This document shows positions 29,363-38,874 of a stretch of DNA of 64,000 nucleotides, one piece after another. The DNA is from Bacteroidota bacterium (lineage in GTDB: Bacteria > Bacteroidota > Bacteroidia > Sphingobacteriales > Sphingobacteriaceae). Position 1 is the stretch's first letter; every line of letters starts with the position of its first letter. The position numbers and the translations under genes are program-made. The stretch spans positions 1 through 64,000 of the forward strand of contig JAFDZM010000022.1 in assembly GCA_018266915.1 (NCBI GenBank), written 5' to 3'. The notes below the pieces were generated by a model. It worked only from the letters and a program-made list of their open reading frames with translations. It was not told where the DNA came from and did not search any database.

Positions 29363-30272
29363 TCAATCATCTCCCAAAAAACTTATTGTTATTGCAGGGC
29401 CTACAGCTGTAGGTAAAACTGCTGCTGCAATAAAACTGGCACAGCAATTAAACACGGAGATCATCTCTGCAGACTCACGCCAATTTTACCGGGAAATGTC
29501 TATCGGCACTGCCAAGCCTGATGCTGAGGAATTAGCACAAGCCAAGCATCACTTTATCGATTCCCATTCCATAACGGAGAATTTTACTGTAGGAAACTTT
29601 GAGAAAGAAGCATTATTGCTGTTAGCTGAGCTTTTTAAAACGCACAATCAGGTAATTATGGTGGGCGGATCGGGTTTGTTTATACAGGCAGTAACACAAG
29701 GTTTTGATAACCTGCCAACGGCCGATCCTGAGATTAGGGAAAAACTTAACCAGGAACTATCTGAAAAAGGCATCGAATTACTTCAACAAAAGCTTAAAGA
29801 AGCTGATCCGGATTATTATAATCAGGTCGATCTAAATAATCCTCAAAGATTGATCAGGGCATTGGAAGTATTCGAAACCACTGGCAAGCCCTTTTCATCC
29901 TATCGGAAGGCCAACATCAATAGCCGCCCTTTTGAAAGTATCAAAATTGTGCTGGATTTACCCAGAGAAGTATTGTATGACCGAATTAACAAGCGTGTAG
30001 ATATAATGGTCGAACACGGCCTGGTAGAAGAAGTACGTTCTCTTTTACCATACCGTCACCTGAATGCACTTAATACTGTTGGCTATAGTGAGTTATTTGA
30101 CTACTTCGAAAATAAAACCGACCTGGATACTGCTATCAGCCTGATCAAACAAAATACCCGCCGCTTTGCCAAACGCCAGCTCACCTGGTTTAGGAAAGAT
30201 AAGGATGTGAAGTGGCTGATGGCCGATGATGTGAATCTTATTGACGAAGTTATTAAACAAGCTTCTTATTGA
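29358..30272 (+). CDS. miaA: tRNA dimethylallyltransferase
   Basis: 304 aa. It transfers a dimethylallyl group to A37 of UNN-decoding tRNAs (i6A). It has the P-loop [10 protein letters not shown] (about 14-23), the substrate loop [19 protein letters not shown] (about 36-54), [18 protein letters not shown] and a C-terminal [16 protein letters not shown]. The length is as expected. The alternative ATG at 29351 is out of frame. Its 3' end overlaps the convergent rmlA by 7 bp, with no room for a terminator. Confidence 0.94.
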   Translation: MSQSSPKKLIVIAGPTAVGKTAAAIKLAQQLNTEIISADSRQFYREMSIGTAKPDAEELAQAKHHFIDSHSITENFTVGNFEKEALLLLAELFKTHNQVIMVGGSGLFIQAVTQGFDNLPTADPEIREKLNQELSEKGIELLQQKLKEADPDYYNQVDLNNPQRLIRALEVFETTGKPFSSYRKANINSRPFESIKIVLDLPREVLYDRINKRVDIMVEHGLVEEVRSLLPYRHLNALNTVGYSELFDYFENKTDLDTAISLIKQNTRRFAKRQLTWFRKDKDVKWLMADDVNLIDEVIKQASY

Positions 30273-31126
30273 AGCAGGTTTTGCAGATACATCCCATATC
30301 CGCTTTTGATATATTTTTCAGCCAAAACTTTTAGCTGTTCCTTGCCGATAAAACCATGACGATAGGCTACCTCTTCAATACAGCCGATCTTGGTATCCTG
30401 GCGTTTCTCTATTACACGAACGAATTCAGTAGCATCGCTTAGTGAATCAAAAGTACCCGTATCCAACCAGGCGGTACCGCGATCCATTACACCTACGTGC
30501 AGCCTTTTTTTCTCCAGGTAGGCACGATTTACATCGGTGATCTCATATTCGCCACGTGGAGATGGTTTTATATTTTTGGCAATTTCAACTACCTCATTAT
30601 CATAAAAGTAAAGCCCGGGAACAGCATAGGAGGATTTCGGCTTTAATGGTTTTTCTTCGATAGATAATGCTGTAAAATACTCATCAAACTCCACTACACC
30701 ATATCTTTCCGGGTCGGATACTTTATAGGCAAATATGGCAGCGCCATCTACATCGTTAAAGCTCTGGATCAATTTATCGAAACCTGTACCATAGAAGATG
30801 TTATCACCCAATATCAATGCTACTTTATCATCGCCGACAAACTCCTCACCTATTACAAATGCCTGCGCCAGTCCATTTGGAACAGCCTGAACAGCATATT
30901 CAAAACGGCAGCCTAACTCATGGCCATCGCCTAATAATCTTTTAAAGCTTTCGCTATCTTCAGGTGTGGTAATGATCAGTATCTCGCGGATATCAGCCAT
31001 CATTAATACAGACAGCGGATAATAAATCATCGGCTTATCGTATATCGGCATTAACTGCTTGCTGATAGCTTTTGTTATTGGAAAAAGCCTGGTGCCTGAG
31101 CCGCCGGCCAATATGATACCTTTCAT
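30266..31126 (-). CDS. rmlA: Glucose-1-phosphate thymidylyltransferase
   Basis: 286 aa. First enzyme of dTDP-sugar synthesis (glucose-1-P + dTTP to dTDP-glucose). It has the nucleotide-binding [20 protein letters not shown] and the Mg-binding region [13 protein letters not shown], plus [13 protein letters not shown] near the C-terminus; length and motifs are those of RmlA. It is the last gene of the tight fcl-rmlC-rmlD-rmlA operon, 7 bp after rmlD. Its product feeds both rhamnose and the dTDP-3-amino sugar route encoded at 51-56 kb. Confidence 0.95.
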   Translation of the reverse strand: MKGIILAGGSGTRLFPITKAISKQLMPIYDKPMIYYPLSVLMMADIREILIITTPEDSESFKRLLGDGHELGCRFEYAVQAVPNGLAQAFVIGEEFVGDDKVALILGDNIFYGTGFDKLIQSFNDVDGAAIFAYKVSDPERYGVVEFDEYFTALSIEEKPLKPKSSYAVPGLYFYDNEVVEIAKNIKPSPRGEYEITDVNRAYLEKKRLHVGVMDRGTAWLDTGTFDSLSDATEFVRVIEKRQDTKIGCIEEVAYRHGFIGKEQLKVLAEKYIKSGYGMYLQNLLQ

Positions 31127-31133
31127 AAGTAGA

Positions 31134-31985
31134 TTAAAGTTTACTGATACAAGTTATTAAACTATCGCGCCAATATGGAATTTCGATATTAAAAGTTTGT
31201 TTGATTTTGGCCTTGCTCATCACCGAATAGGCAGGGCGCACAGCACGTGTGGGGTATTCTGATGTTTTTATCGGAAGCGTTTTTACTTTCTTTCCCGATA
31301 TATCAAATATGGCCTTGGCAAAATCATACCATGAGGCAACCCCTTCGTTACTGTAATGATATAGGCCGTATTCTGTACTATTTTTTGAGATAATATGCAG
31401 AATAATTTCAGCCAGGTCCATGGCATAGGTTGGTGTTCCTACCTGGTCGGCAATTACTTTCAATTCATCCCTTTCACTACCTAAACGCAACATGGTTTTA
31501 ACAAAGTTGTTGCCGTATTCAGAGTAAAGCCAGCTGGTGCGTAGAATAAAATATTTCTCCAGGCTATCAGTTACCGCCTGTTCGCCTTCCAATTTAGTTA
31601 AACCATAAATATTGATAGGCTCGGCTTTATCTTCTTCATCCAGAGGTATTGCTTTATCACCTTTAAATACAAAATCTGTAGAGGTATGGATAAAAACTGA
31701 GTTGTATTCCTTGCACAGATCACTCAGGTTCTCTGCCCCTGTTTTATTTATTTTGCGTGCGAGATCGGTCTCATCTTCTGCTTTATCAACCGCAGTATAG
31801 GCCGCGCAGTTGATGCTCCAGTCGGGTTTATATGTCTCGAATATTTTTCTTAACGCATCCTTATCCAGGATATTAGCTTCGCTTTCAGGTGGGAAAAATA
31901 TGGAGGTAAGTCCCTTTGCGTCGGCGACTGTTTTCAAACATTGCCCTAACTGGCCGGAGGCACCAAAAACTACAATATTACTCAT
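31134..31985 (-). CDS. rmlD: dTDP-4-dehydrorhamnose reductase
   Basis: 283 aa. An SDR that reduces dTDP-4-keto-L-rhamnose to dTDP-L-rhamnose. It has [11 protein letters not shown] (about 7-17), [13 protein letters not shown] (about 59-71) with the conserved Asp, STDFVFKG (Thr/Asp region), and YGLTKLEGE carrying the catalytic YxxxK. It starts 9 bp after rmlC ends. Confidence 0.93.
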   Translation of the reverse strand: MSNIVVFGASGQLGQCLKTVADAKGLTSIFFPPESEANILDKDALRKIFETYKPDWSINCAAYTAVDKAEDETDLARKINKTGAENLSDLCKEYNSVFIHTSTDFVFKGDKAIPLDEEDKAEPINIYGLTKLEGEQAVTDSLEKYFILRTSWLYSEYGNNFVKTMLRLGSERDELKVIADQVGTPTYAMDLAEIILHIISKNSTEYGLYHYSNEGVASWYDFAKAIFDISGKKVKTLPIKTSEYPTRAVRPAYSVMSKAKIKQTFNIEIPYWRDSLITCISKL

Positions 31986-31994
31986 CAGATATAT

Positions 31995-32549
31995 TTAAAA
32001 GCCGGTTGTCCCTATTGCCGACAGAGCAGGCAGCTCAAGGTCTTTGGGTGATACGATCAATTGTTCATACGGCAATATCCAGTCGATAGCCAGATCAGGG
32101 TCTGCATAGTATATGCCTCCTTCGGCTGCCTTATCATAATAGTTATCACATTTATACTGGAATATGGCTTCATCACTCAACACCACAAAACCATGGGCAA
32201 ACCCACGTGGAATATATAATTGCAGATTATTGTCGTCCGAAAGCCTGATACTAAAGTGTTTGCCGTAAGTTTTGGAGTTTGGGCGCAGGTCAACTGCAAC
32301 ATCCAATACCTCGCCCTTAATTACCCTAACCAGCTTTGATTGTGCAGATGCTCCTTTTTGTAAGTGCAAACCTCGTAACACTCCTTTGGTTGAATAGGAT
32401 TGATTATCCTGCACAAAGTGCGTATCGATCCCAGTTAGTGCCCTGAATTTTTCCTGGTTAAAGCTCTCGAAAAAATAACCGCGCTCGTCGCCAAAAATGC
32501 TTGGTTTTATGATAAGACAACCCTTAAGGGCTGTGGATTCGATTGTCAT
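31995..32549 (-). CDS. rmlC: dTDP-4-dehydrorhamnose 3,5-epimerase
   Basis: 184 aa. A cupin-fold epimerase. The motifs GDERGYFFESFNQEKF, GVLRGLHLQ (catalytic His), VDLRPNSKTYG and IPRGFAHGFVVLSDEA are all present, so it is a complete RmlC. It lies 12 bp after fcl and 9 bp before rmlD. The RmlB step that makes its substrate is not encoded in the window. Confidence 0.95.
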   Translation of the reverse strand: MTIESTALKGCLIIKPSIFGDERGYFFESFNQEKFRALTGIDTHFVQDNQSYSTKGVLRGLHLQKGASAQSKLVRVIKGEVLDVAVDLRPNSKTYGKHFSIRLSDDNNLQLYIPRGFAHGFVVLSDEAIFQYKCDNYYDKAAEGGIYYADPDLAIDWILPYEQLIVSPKDLELPALSAIGTTGF

Positions 32550-32561
32550 GATCAGAGTTTA

Positions 32562-33506
32562 TCAGTTAGAAACCAGGTTAGCCTGATGCGCCAAAAAATC
32601 TTCATAAGCCAGTTTTATACCATCTCTTAACTCAATTTTATGATGCCAGCCCTTGCTATGCAATTTAGAAACATCCATCAACTTACGTGGGGTGCCATCT
32701 GGTTTTGAAGTATCAAAGTTTATTTCACCTTCATAGCCAATGATATCCTTGATCAGCAAAGCCAGGTCTTTTATTGAGATATCCTCACCCGTACCGATAT
32801 TTACTAAGCCCTCTTCGTTATAATTCTGCATCAGGTAATAACATGCTTCGGCCAGGTCATCTGCAAATAAGAATTCACGCTTAGGTGTTCCTGTTCCCCA
32901 AATAGTTACTTCTGGTGTATTATTAATCTTCGCTTCATGGAAACGACGTATCAAAGCAGGCAGCACATGCGAGTTTTGCGGGTGATAATTATCATTATAT
33001 CCATACAAATTAGTCGGCATTACCGATATGTAATTGCAGCCATATTGTGAGCGATAAGCATCGCACATTTTGATGCCGGCTATTTTTGCAATAGCATAAG
33101 GCTCATTGGTTGGCTCCAGTGGACCAGTTAGCAAATAATCTTCTTTTAATGGTTGTGGCGCCAGCTTAGGGTAGATACAGCTTGAACCCAAAAACATTAA
33201 CTTTTTTACGCCATTCAGGTATGATGAATGAATAATATTGTTTTGTATCTGAAGATTTTCATACAAGAAATCAGCACGATAAGTGTTATTAGCTACGATA
33301 CCGCCAACTTTCGCTGCAGCCAGAAAAACGTATTCTGGTTTCTCCTGATCAAAAAACTCTTCTACGTCGCTTTGTACGCGTAAATCAAGTTCGGATGACG
33401 AGCGGGTCATAATATTGTTATATCCTTCTTTTTGAAGCTTGCGGTATATTGCCGAACCAACCATACCACGATGGCCTGCTATATAGATCTTTGAGTTTTT
33501 TTCCAC
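32562..33506 (-). CDS. fcl: GDP-L-fucose synthase
   Basis: About 314 aa. A bifunctional 3,5-epimerase/4-reductase that turns GDP-4-keto-6-deoxy-D-mannose into GDP-L-fucose. It has the Rossmann motif [11 protein letters not shown] at the N-terminus, [15 protein letters not shown] (with the family Ser/Cys) and [20 protein letters not shown] (YxxxK). I chose a GTG start at 33506 ([12 protein letters not shown]), where family members begin; a TTG at 33542 would add 12 unaligned residues. First gene of the fcl-rmlCDA operon. Its partner Gmd is not in the window. Confidence 0.9.
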   Translation of the reverse strand: MEKNSKIYIAGHRGMVGSAIYRKLQKEGYNNIMTRSSSELDLRVQSDVEEFFDQEKPEYVFLAAAKVGGIVANNTYRADFLYENLQIQNNIIHSSYLNGVKKLMFLGSSCIYPKLAPQPLKEDYLLTGPLEPTNEPYAIAKIAGIKMCDAYRSQYGCNYISVMPTNLYGYNDNYHPQNSHVLPALIRRFHEAKINNTPEVTIWGTGTPKREFLFADDLAEACYYLMQNYNEEGLVNIGTGEDISIKDLALLIKDIIGYEGEINFDTSKPDGTPRKLMDVSKLHSKGWHHKIELRDGIKLAYEDFLAHQANLVSN

Positions 33507-33644
33507 AACTGATAGATAATTTTGCGACGTAAAAATAATCAAAAATTTAGACTAATCAGGATTTCAGCTATAGCGTAAAATACACTGTGAGATTAGTCTT
33601 TTAACTTAAGCAAAAATTTGATTTGATAATGCAAATAAGAGCTA

Positions 33645-34889
33645 TTAATTAAGACTCCTGTAAACGTCAGTAATCTGCTCTGCCCATGTATCCAGATCAA
33701 AATTCTTAATTACATATTCTTTTTGTTCGGACACAATCCAGTCTTTTTGTTCGTCGGTTAGCGACATGAGCGCAATCATTGCATCTTTCAGTTCGGCAAT
33801 GTTTTCGGAAGTAAATTTATAAGTATGGGGAATATTCAATGAGCCTTGTCCGGGAATATCACTGCTAATAATAGGTCTTTCGCAATAGGCTGCTTCTACA
33901 AGGGAATTGCAAAACCCCTCTTCGCGGGAGGCTGATATAAAATAATTACTTAAAAGATAATAGGAAGCAATATCCTCGCGCGGGCTAAGTATCCTTAACC
34001 AATCGGGGATTTTAGAAAAACGATTGATGATTTTTGATTCTATTACCTCTTTGTTTGTAGATAAACTCAGCAATAAACAAACATAGTGACCTTCTTGTAC
34101 TAATCTGTCCATCGCTTCAAGAACTACATCAACACCTTTGCGATAATAATCAAAGCCAAATAACAAAAACACTTTTGTATCGGCACCTATCTTATAATCA
34201 GCCCGTTTAAGATTATCAAATTTATTTAACCTGTTGAAGTTGATCGCATTGGTAACATGGGTGATCTTTTTGTCTTCAATCTTAAAGTTCCTTTTATATT
34301 CAATAGCTACCGACTCGCTGCACCCAATATACAAATCGACCTTATTTAACAGTTTTCTAAGGCTTTCACCCAAAAAGCCCCTTGGCTTGTCATGGTTCCG
34401 GAGATGCCTTACAATAAACGTTTGTTTACTATATAATTTGCCGGCAACATTTAGTAAAAACAAGTATTTAAGGCCAGCGAAGTGGGCATGTATATATCTG
34501 ATATTATGTTTTACGAGTAGATCCCTTATGTAAAAGGTATCTTTTGAAAAATTACCGCTTAAAAAATATATTTTCTTTCCTTGTTTAATAAGCTCCTGAA
34601 TCCAGTCGTAATGTGAAGTATCCATATGAAACAGGTAAACCATATCAATATCATCCTGGTTTAACTTCTGCTCAAGCATTAATAAAGACTGAAAGAAACT
34701 GCCACCATACGGTGAATTAAAGCATAAAAATTGGAGGACGTTTTTTGAAGCGTCTGTAACTTTATTCATTTCACCAACGGTATTCTTAGATGATAATGCT
34801 GCATCCAATACGGCATCATTTGGGGTAACAGGATTAATTATTTGAATATTTTTTTCTGATATATAACTGTATATGGGTTCAAAACTCAT
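33645..34889 (-). CDS. Glycosyltransferase family 4 protein
   Basis: About 414 aa. A GT-B enzyme, retaining. The N-terminal half is poorly conserved (SPYGGSFFQSLLMLEQKL and HMDTSHYDW). The C-terminal donor domain shows VFLLFGFDYYRKGVDVVLEAMDRL and the E-x7-E-like SREEGFCNSLVEAAYCERPIISS. It may bind acceptors on the cytosolic face; donor and linkage are unknown. The ATG at 34889 (MSFEPIYSY) is preferred to a TTG at 34898. It is 138 bp upstream of fcl on the same strand, so it may be co-transcribed. It stands outside the main locus. Confidence 0.85.
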   Translation of the reverse strand: MSFEPIYSYISEKNIQIINPVTPNDAVLDAALSSKNTVGEMNKVTDASKNVLQFLCFNSPYGGSFFQSLLMLEQKLNQDDIDMVYLFHMDTSHYDWIQELIKQGKKIYFLSGNFSKDTFYIRDLLVKHNIRYIHAHFAGLKYLFLLNVAGKLYSKQTFIVRHLRNHDKPRGFLGESLRKLLNKVDLYIGCSESVAIEYKRNFKIEDKKITHVTNAINFNRLNKFDNLKRADYKIGADTKVFLLFGFDYYRKGVDVVLEAMDRLVQEGHYVCLLLSLSTNKEVIESKIINRFSKIPDWLRILSPREDIASYYLLSNYFISASREEGFCNSLVEAAYCERPIISSDIPGQGSLNIPHTYKFTSENIAELKDAMIALMSLTDEQKDWIVSEQKEYVIKNFDLDTWAEQITDVYRSLN

Positions 34890-35087
34890 AGTAAACAATA
34901 TTTCGTATTAAATTAGTGAATGAACGGTTATGTTATATATCACTACATCTAACAGCGAAAATTGTTTTATATTATCTTAAAAAATTAAATATTATATTAA
35001 ATCTAAGCGGAAATTCTGAAGTAAATTTGTTTTTTATCTTTGAACCAATCGTTAGGGTCAATTTTCCCGGCAAATTGCACAATATAT

Positions 35088-35119
35088 ATTATTATTAATA
35101 AAATATTATTAATAATAAT
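35088..35119. repeat. All-AT inverted repeat at the DUF3467 3' end
   Basis: Arms 35088-35100 and 35107-35119 are exact 13-nt complements (ATT/AAT only) with a 6-nt loop, touching the DUF3467 stop codon. The stem is too AT-rich to be a convincing terminator. Confidence 0.5.
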
Positions 35120-35430
35120 TAAGCCTGCCCCATTGTACCCCCAAAATTCATCGGAAACCCTGTTGGCTCGGATTGAATTTTGATACGCCCGTTTGCGTTT
35201 TCAAATTTTTCGATGTTATCCTGCAATGCCGATGCAAGACGTTTAGCATGCTCAGGGGTCAGAATAATACGCGATTTAACTTTTGCCTTGGGCACGCCCG
35301 GCATAACACGTATAAAATCTATTACAAACTCTGAGTTGGAGTGGGTTATAATTGCCAGATTTGAATAAACCCCTTCTGCTATCTCTTCAGAAAGTTCAAT
35401 ATTCAGCTGATTCTCATTTTGTTCTTCCAT
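35119..35430 (-). CDS. DUF3467 domain-containing protein
   Basis: 103 aa. A short conserved protein with the DUF3467 pattern: an acidic N-terminus, VYSNLAIITHSNSEFVIDFIRVMPG, and VKSRIILTPEHAKRLASALQDNI. No signal or membrane segment. Function unknown. From general knowledge of Bacteroidota genomes this small gene often follows rpoC; here about 27 kb of polysaccharide genes lie between them on the same strand, which suggests insertion (see findings). Confidence 0.85.
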   Translation of the reverse strand: MEEQNENQLNIELSEEIAEGVYSNLAIITHSNSEFVIDFIRVMPGVPKAKVKSRIILTPEHAKRLASALQDNIEKFENANGRIKIQSEPTGFPMNFGGTMGQA

Positions 35431-35478
35431 AGTATAAAAATAGTAAAGCCTTTTGAAATTCGTAATTATATATTGGCA

Positions 35479-36387
35479 TTATGCTTTGTTAAATGACTTA
35501 GCAGTAATTGTTAAACCTTCTCCTGTTTTAAGTGGCATATCCTTATTCAGAACCTGCTTTATTTTATTATTACTAACAATATAGCTTTCTGTAAGTTTAT
35601 GCAAACGTTCGGTAGTTAACGGCAAATGCAATACATCGCCGCATTTAGCTAAAAAGCCTATAAGTTTTGGGCTTATCTTCCATAACCTTGGTTTTACACC
35701 TATGGCATTGGCTAATAATTTAACTACCTCGTTGGTTGATAATGCCTCATCGTCTGCAACCTGGTATATTCCTTTGGGTATTTCGTTGCGCTGAATCAAT
35801 TCTTTTATAACGAAACATAAATTCCCGACACTCAGGAACGATCTCCTGTTATCAAAACCAGATAGTGGATAAGGGATGCCTTTTTTGACCAATTTGTACA
35901 ACAGGTTAAGATTACCCTTATTACCGGGACCATGTATCATACATGGACGAAGTATATAATACGACCTCCCTTCAGGCAAAGGCAGGGACTGTATATATTC
36001 CTCTGCCATCAATTTCGATTTGCCATAATCGGTTTGCGGATTGGGTTTATCGTCTTCAGTAAGGGCATCAGGTACTGAATCAGCCGCTGCTTTTACAGAG
36101 CTTATGAAAATGAACTTTTTTGCCGATGATTTCAGGAATACGTCATACAGCTTACAAGTGAGTTCAAAGTTCACTTCATAATACTCTTCTGGTTTGGAAG
36201 ATTTCTTCAGATCATGCGCTTTGCCAGCAAGGTGAATAATGGTATCTATTGAGTTTAATGTCTCTGCAGATATGGTTTGCGACTCAACACGGGATAGAGT
36301 ATGAACCTGGCAATTGTCATTCAGATATTGTAACAAATTCTGACCAACGAAGCCGGTTGAGCCGGTGATTAAAACATTAGTCTTCAT
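35479..36387 (-). CDS. SDR epimerase/reductase (WbpV-like)
   Basis: 302 aa. An NAD(P)-dependent extended SDR with ITGSTGFVGQNLLQYL (about 7-22), HLAGKAHD, FISSVKAA and YGKSKLMAEEY (catalytic YxxxK). The RPCMIHGPGNKGN segment and the C-terminal pattern resemble WbpV-type 4-reductases, which make UDP-QuiNAc from the product of a WbpM-like dehydratase. Here that would be the membrane dehydratase at 20683 (inference). It overlaps the upstream glycosyltransferase by 11 bp, so they form one transcript. Confidence 0.82.
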   Translation of the reverse strand: MKTNVLITGSTGFVGQNLLQYLNDNCQVHTLSRVESQTISAETLNSIDTIIHLAGKAHDLKKSSKPEEYYEVNFELTCKLYDVFLKSSAKKFIFISSVKAAADSVPDALTEDDKPNPQTDYGKSKLMAEEYIQSLPLPEGRSYYILRPCMIHGPGNKGNLNLLYKLVKKGIPYPLSGFDNRRSFLSVGNLCFVIKELIQRNEIPKGIYQVADDEALSTNEVVKLLANAIGVKPRLWKISPKLIGFLAKCGDVLHLPLTTERLHKLTESYIVSNNKIKQVLNKDMPLKTGEGLTITAKSFNKA

Positions 36388-37495
36388 ATAACTTAAATGT
36401 TTGTGCCACCACTTCTTTGAGTGAAAATTCGTTTACCATTTTTTCCCTGGAGGCTATTCCCATTTTCAGCCTTAAATCTTCATCCAATAAAAGCGTTCTT
36501 ATCCGGGAACCCAGCTGTTCATGATCTTTTACAGGGACTTTAAAGCCATTTATTCCCTCGTCCACACACTCTTTGCAGCCTATTGCATCAGTTGTAACTA
36601 TGGGGCGGCCTACAGCCATAGCTTCGATAAGTGATTTGGGTAAACCCTCTCTGTATGATGGCAGGCATACGATATCTGATTGCTCATAGATATTTTTCAC
36701 ATCGCTCCGGTGTCCCAGCCAATTAATATATCCCGGCTCACATTTATCCTTTAACGCTTGTTCAGTAATGTGGGCTGGATTATACTCATCAATTCCACCT
36801 ACCAGCCAGAACTCTGCATTTCCTGCAAATTCATTTTTCAATAAGTGTGCAGCCTCTATATACTCCAGTACGCCTTTATCTTTCAGCATTCTGGCCAGGA
36901 GCACTATTACCAGCTTTTCCTTTTTTACCGGTGCAAAAAAAGTGAACTCTTTTTCATCTACTCCCGAACCTTTAATAATCACAAAATTCTTCCCGTTTAA
37001 AAAACCCAGCTGATTATAAAAAGCCTGATCGTCGGGATTCTGGAAGATAAAATTTGATTTCTGATCGCTAAAGGCCCATTTTAATAACCCTTTTAAAAAC
37101 ACTTTACTTAACGATTGGCGGTTATCCGTAAAAGTATATCCCAACCCGCTCACCGCATTGATAATTTTAGCTTTTGATTTTGCTTTCCGGGCTGCAATAG
37201 TACCGTATATGGATGGCTTTAGTGTGATATGATGGACAACATCAGGCTTAATCTCCTTGTATATTTTGGTTAATTTGGTAATCAGTGAAAGCTCTTTAAC
37301 CGGATTTTTGCCTGAGCGCTCGAAATCGATATCGATCACCTTTATCCCCTGCTGCTTTAGCAACTCTTTACATCCGGTGTTTTTGGTAGCCAGGTAAACG
37401 TCATGGTTCCTTTTTAATGCCTCAAGGGCCAGCGGCAGCCTGTGCGAAACAAAAAACCAATCGACATTTACTACAAAAAGAAGCTTTTTACCCAT
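36377..37495 (-). CDS. Glycosyltransferase family 4 protein (PglA/WcfN-like)
   Basis: 372 aa, GT-B. The N-terminus FVVNVDWFFVSHRLPLAL and VVHHITLKPSIYGTIAARKA are typical of transferases that add the second sugar to a lipid-linked HexNAc. The donor domain has LLARMLKDKGVLEYIEAA and SYREGLPKSLIEAMAVGRPI (E-x7-E). It starts a new unit after the terminator at 37588-37613 and overlaps the WbpV-like SDR. The pairing of SDR, such a transferase and a WecA/WbpL-like enzyme is seen in several O-antigen systems. Confidence 0.87.
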   Translation of the reverse strand: MGKKLLFVVNVDWFFVSHRLPLALEALKRNHDVYLATKNTGCKELLKQQGIKVIDIDFERSGKNPVKELSLITKLTKIYKEIKPDVVHHITLKPSIYGTIAARKAKSKAKIINAVSGLGYTFTDNRQSLSKVFLKGLLKWAFSDQKSNFIFQNPDDQAFYNQLGFLNGKNFVIIKGSGVDEKEFTFFAPVKKEKLVIVLLARMLKDKGVLEYIEAAHLLKNEFAGNAEFWLVGGIDEYNPAHITEQALKDKCEPGYINWLGHRSDVKNIYEQSDIVCLPSYREGLPKSLIEAMAVGRPIVTTDAIGCKECVDEGINGFKVPVKDHEQLGSRIRTLLLDEDLRLKMGIASREKMVNEFSLKEVVAQTFKLYED

Positions 37496-37587
37496 TAAAC
37501 AAATTCCAAATTAGTGCACCAGCATATAGGCTGGTAATTTCCTGTAAAAGTAGCTTATTAAAGAATATCCGGTACTGTTAAAATAAA

Positions 37588-37613
37588 ATCGTCAGCTTGT
37601 AAAAGCTGACGAT
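37588..37613 (-). terminator. Terminator at the end of the main polysaccharide operon
   Basis: A perfect 11-bp stem (ATCGTCAGCTT and complement) with a 4-nt loop, followed on the minus strand by TTTATTTTAA. It lies 30 bp past the beta-helix gene and splits the locus: the last two genes (36377, 35479) need readthrough or their own promoter. Confidence 0.85.
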
Positions 37614-37643
37614 CTGTTTTATAATGTCTTTAAATGCAAAAAA

Positions 37644-38810
37644 TTAATGGAAATCTATTTTATCTCTGCTAAAATTCCTTTTAAGCCTCTTTAATGAATC
37701 AGGTTGCTCAGCACTATTTTTTGATATCGAAACATTACTAAATTCAATATTAGGCCCTTTTTCAGAATGCCCCAAGCGCGTGAATGTCAGCCTGTTGTTC
37801 TTCCATTTTGGATTAATAACCTGTATATGCCCGTTCATATTGTTAGTAGCCAGCGTATTTCTGAAACCGTAATAAAGAAAGGCGTTGTCTGAACCATCAT
37901 CTATATGGTTTCGGATAATGATATTAGCATCCCTATCAACCTTACCTTGCATCGCCCATATAGAGACTGCGATACCAATCTTCGCATTATTAAAGGTAAC
38001 CGGGGCATCAATTAAAATGTTATTTAACACATCGGCATTCCCGTTGGGTTCAAAATCTATACCGGCTTGCGGGTCGGAGCCATTCGTATTACATACCACC
38101 GCCTTCCGAATAGTTAAGCCATCTGCTGAAACGACCGAAATGCCATTCCTGCGGTTATCATTTAGCACAGGACAAAAAATACGGACCCCTTTAGACGTTC
38201 CTGCTGCCGTCCTGCCCAGATAAATTCCATCGCCCCAGCACTCGGATATAATCGGGTTAATAATATCAATGTTAGTTGCGCCTGCAATAAAAAGCCCCAT
38301 GCCCCATTCACCTTTAGTGCCTTTATGATTTTTTCTGTCACCCTCAAGAACAGGGAAGTATAGCTTTACATTCTGAGCATTGTAAATAGCTAACAGTTGG
38401 TAATGGGGATCATCCGTTGAAGCCAATATTAGTTTTGATTTTGTGTCAAATATAACAGTCGAGTTGCTTTTCAAACCAACACCATTTTTGTTTACAAGAA
38501 CCGGAAAGTTGGGGAAAACCACTTTAGGGTGTGTATTTATACCTTGCTGCAAATAGGTGGTATAATCAACAGAACCATCAGTAACATAACCTTGAGGTAG
38601 GCTTTTGGTCAAATCATAAGCGGTACTTTTTTCTGCATTAGCCGTTTGCCGCAGTGTAGTTAGCAGGTTATCTGATGGCATGTATTCAGCCGGGATAGGT
38701 TTAACTTGGAATCCTGATTGCGCATTGCAATTTCTTACTGAGATACAGGCAGATGCTATCAACGACAACACCAGCATTTTAATTGGGGTAATAAGGGGAA
38801 ACTTTTTCAT
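37644..38810 (-). CDS. Secreted right-handed beta-helix protein
   Basis: 388 aa. The N-terminus has a hydrophobic signal (about 9-30; a Cys at 21 in SLIASAC could also be a lipobox, but cleavage near NAQ is also plausible). A pectate-lyase-like beta-helix follows: repeated short strands with Asn/Gly turns (GLFIAGATNIDIINPII, GISVVSADGLTIRKAVV, GIDFEPNGNADVLNNI). Such folds include lyases, hydrolases and epimerases of uronic-acid polymers. As last gene of the operon it may cut, trim or modify the polymer in the periplasm or outside. No catalytic residues can be assigned confidently. Confidence 0.8.
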   Translation of the reverse strand: MKKFPLITPIKMLVLSLIASACISVRNCNAQSGFQVKPIPAEYMPSDNLLTTLRQTANAEKSTAYDLTKSLPQGYVTDGSVDYTTYLQQGINTHPKVVFPNFPVLVNKNGVGLKSNSTVIFDTKSKLILASTDDPHYQLLAIYNAQNVKLYFPVLEGDRKNHKGTKGEWGMGLFIAGATNIDIINPIISECWGDGIYLGRTAAGTSKGVRIFCPVLNDNRRNGISVVSADGLTIRKAVVCNTNGSDPQAGIDFEPNGNADVLNNILIDAPVTFNNAKIGIAVSIWAMQGKVDRDANIIIRNHIDDGSDNAFLYYGFRNTLATNNMNGHIQVINPKWKNNRLTFTRLGHSEKGPNIEFSNVSISKNSAEQPDSLKRLKRNFSRDKIDFH

Positions 38811-38874
38811 AACTTTTTTGTTTTATGTTGATTGTATAACATTAAGCTATTTGATTGGTTTTCGCACAGGAAGT

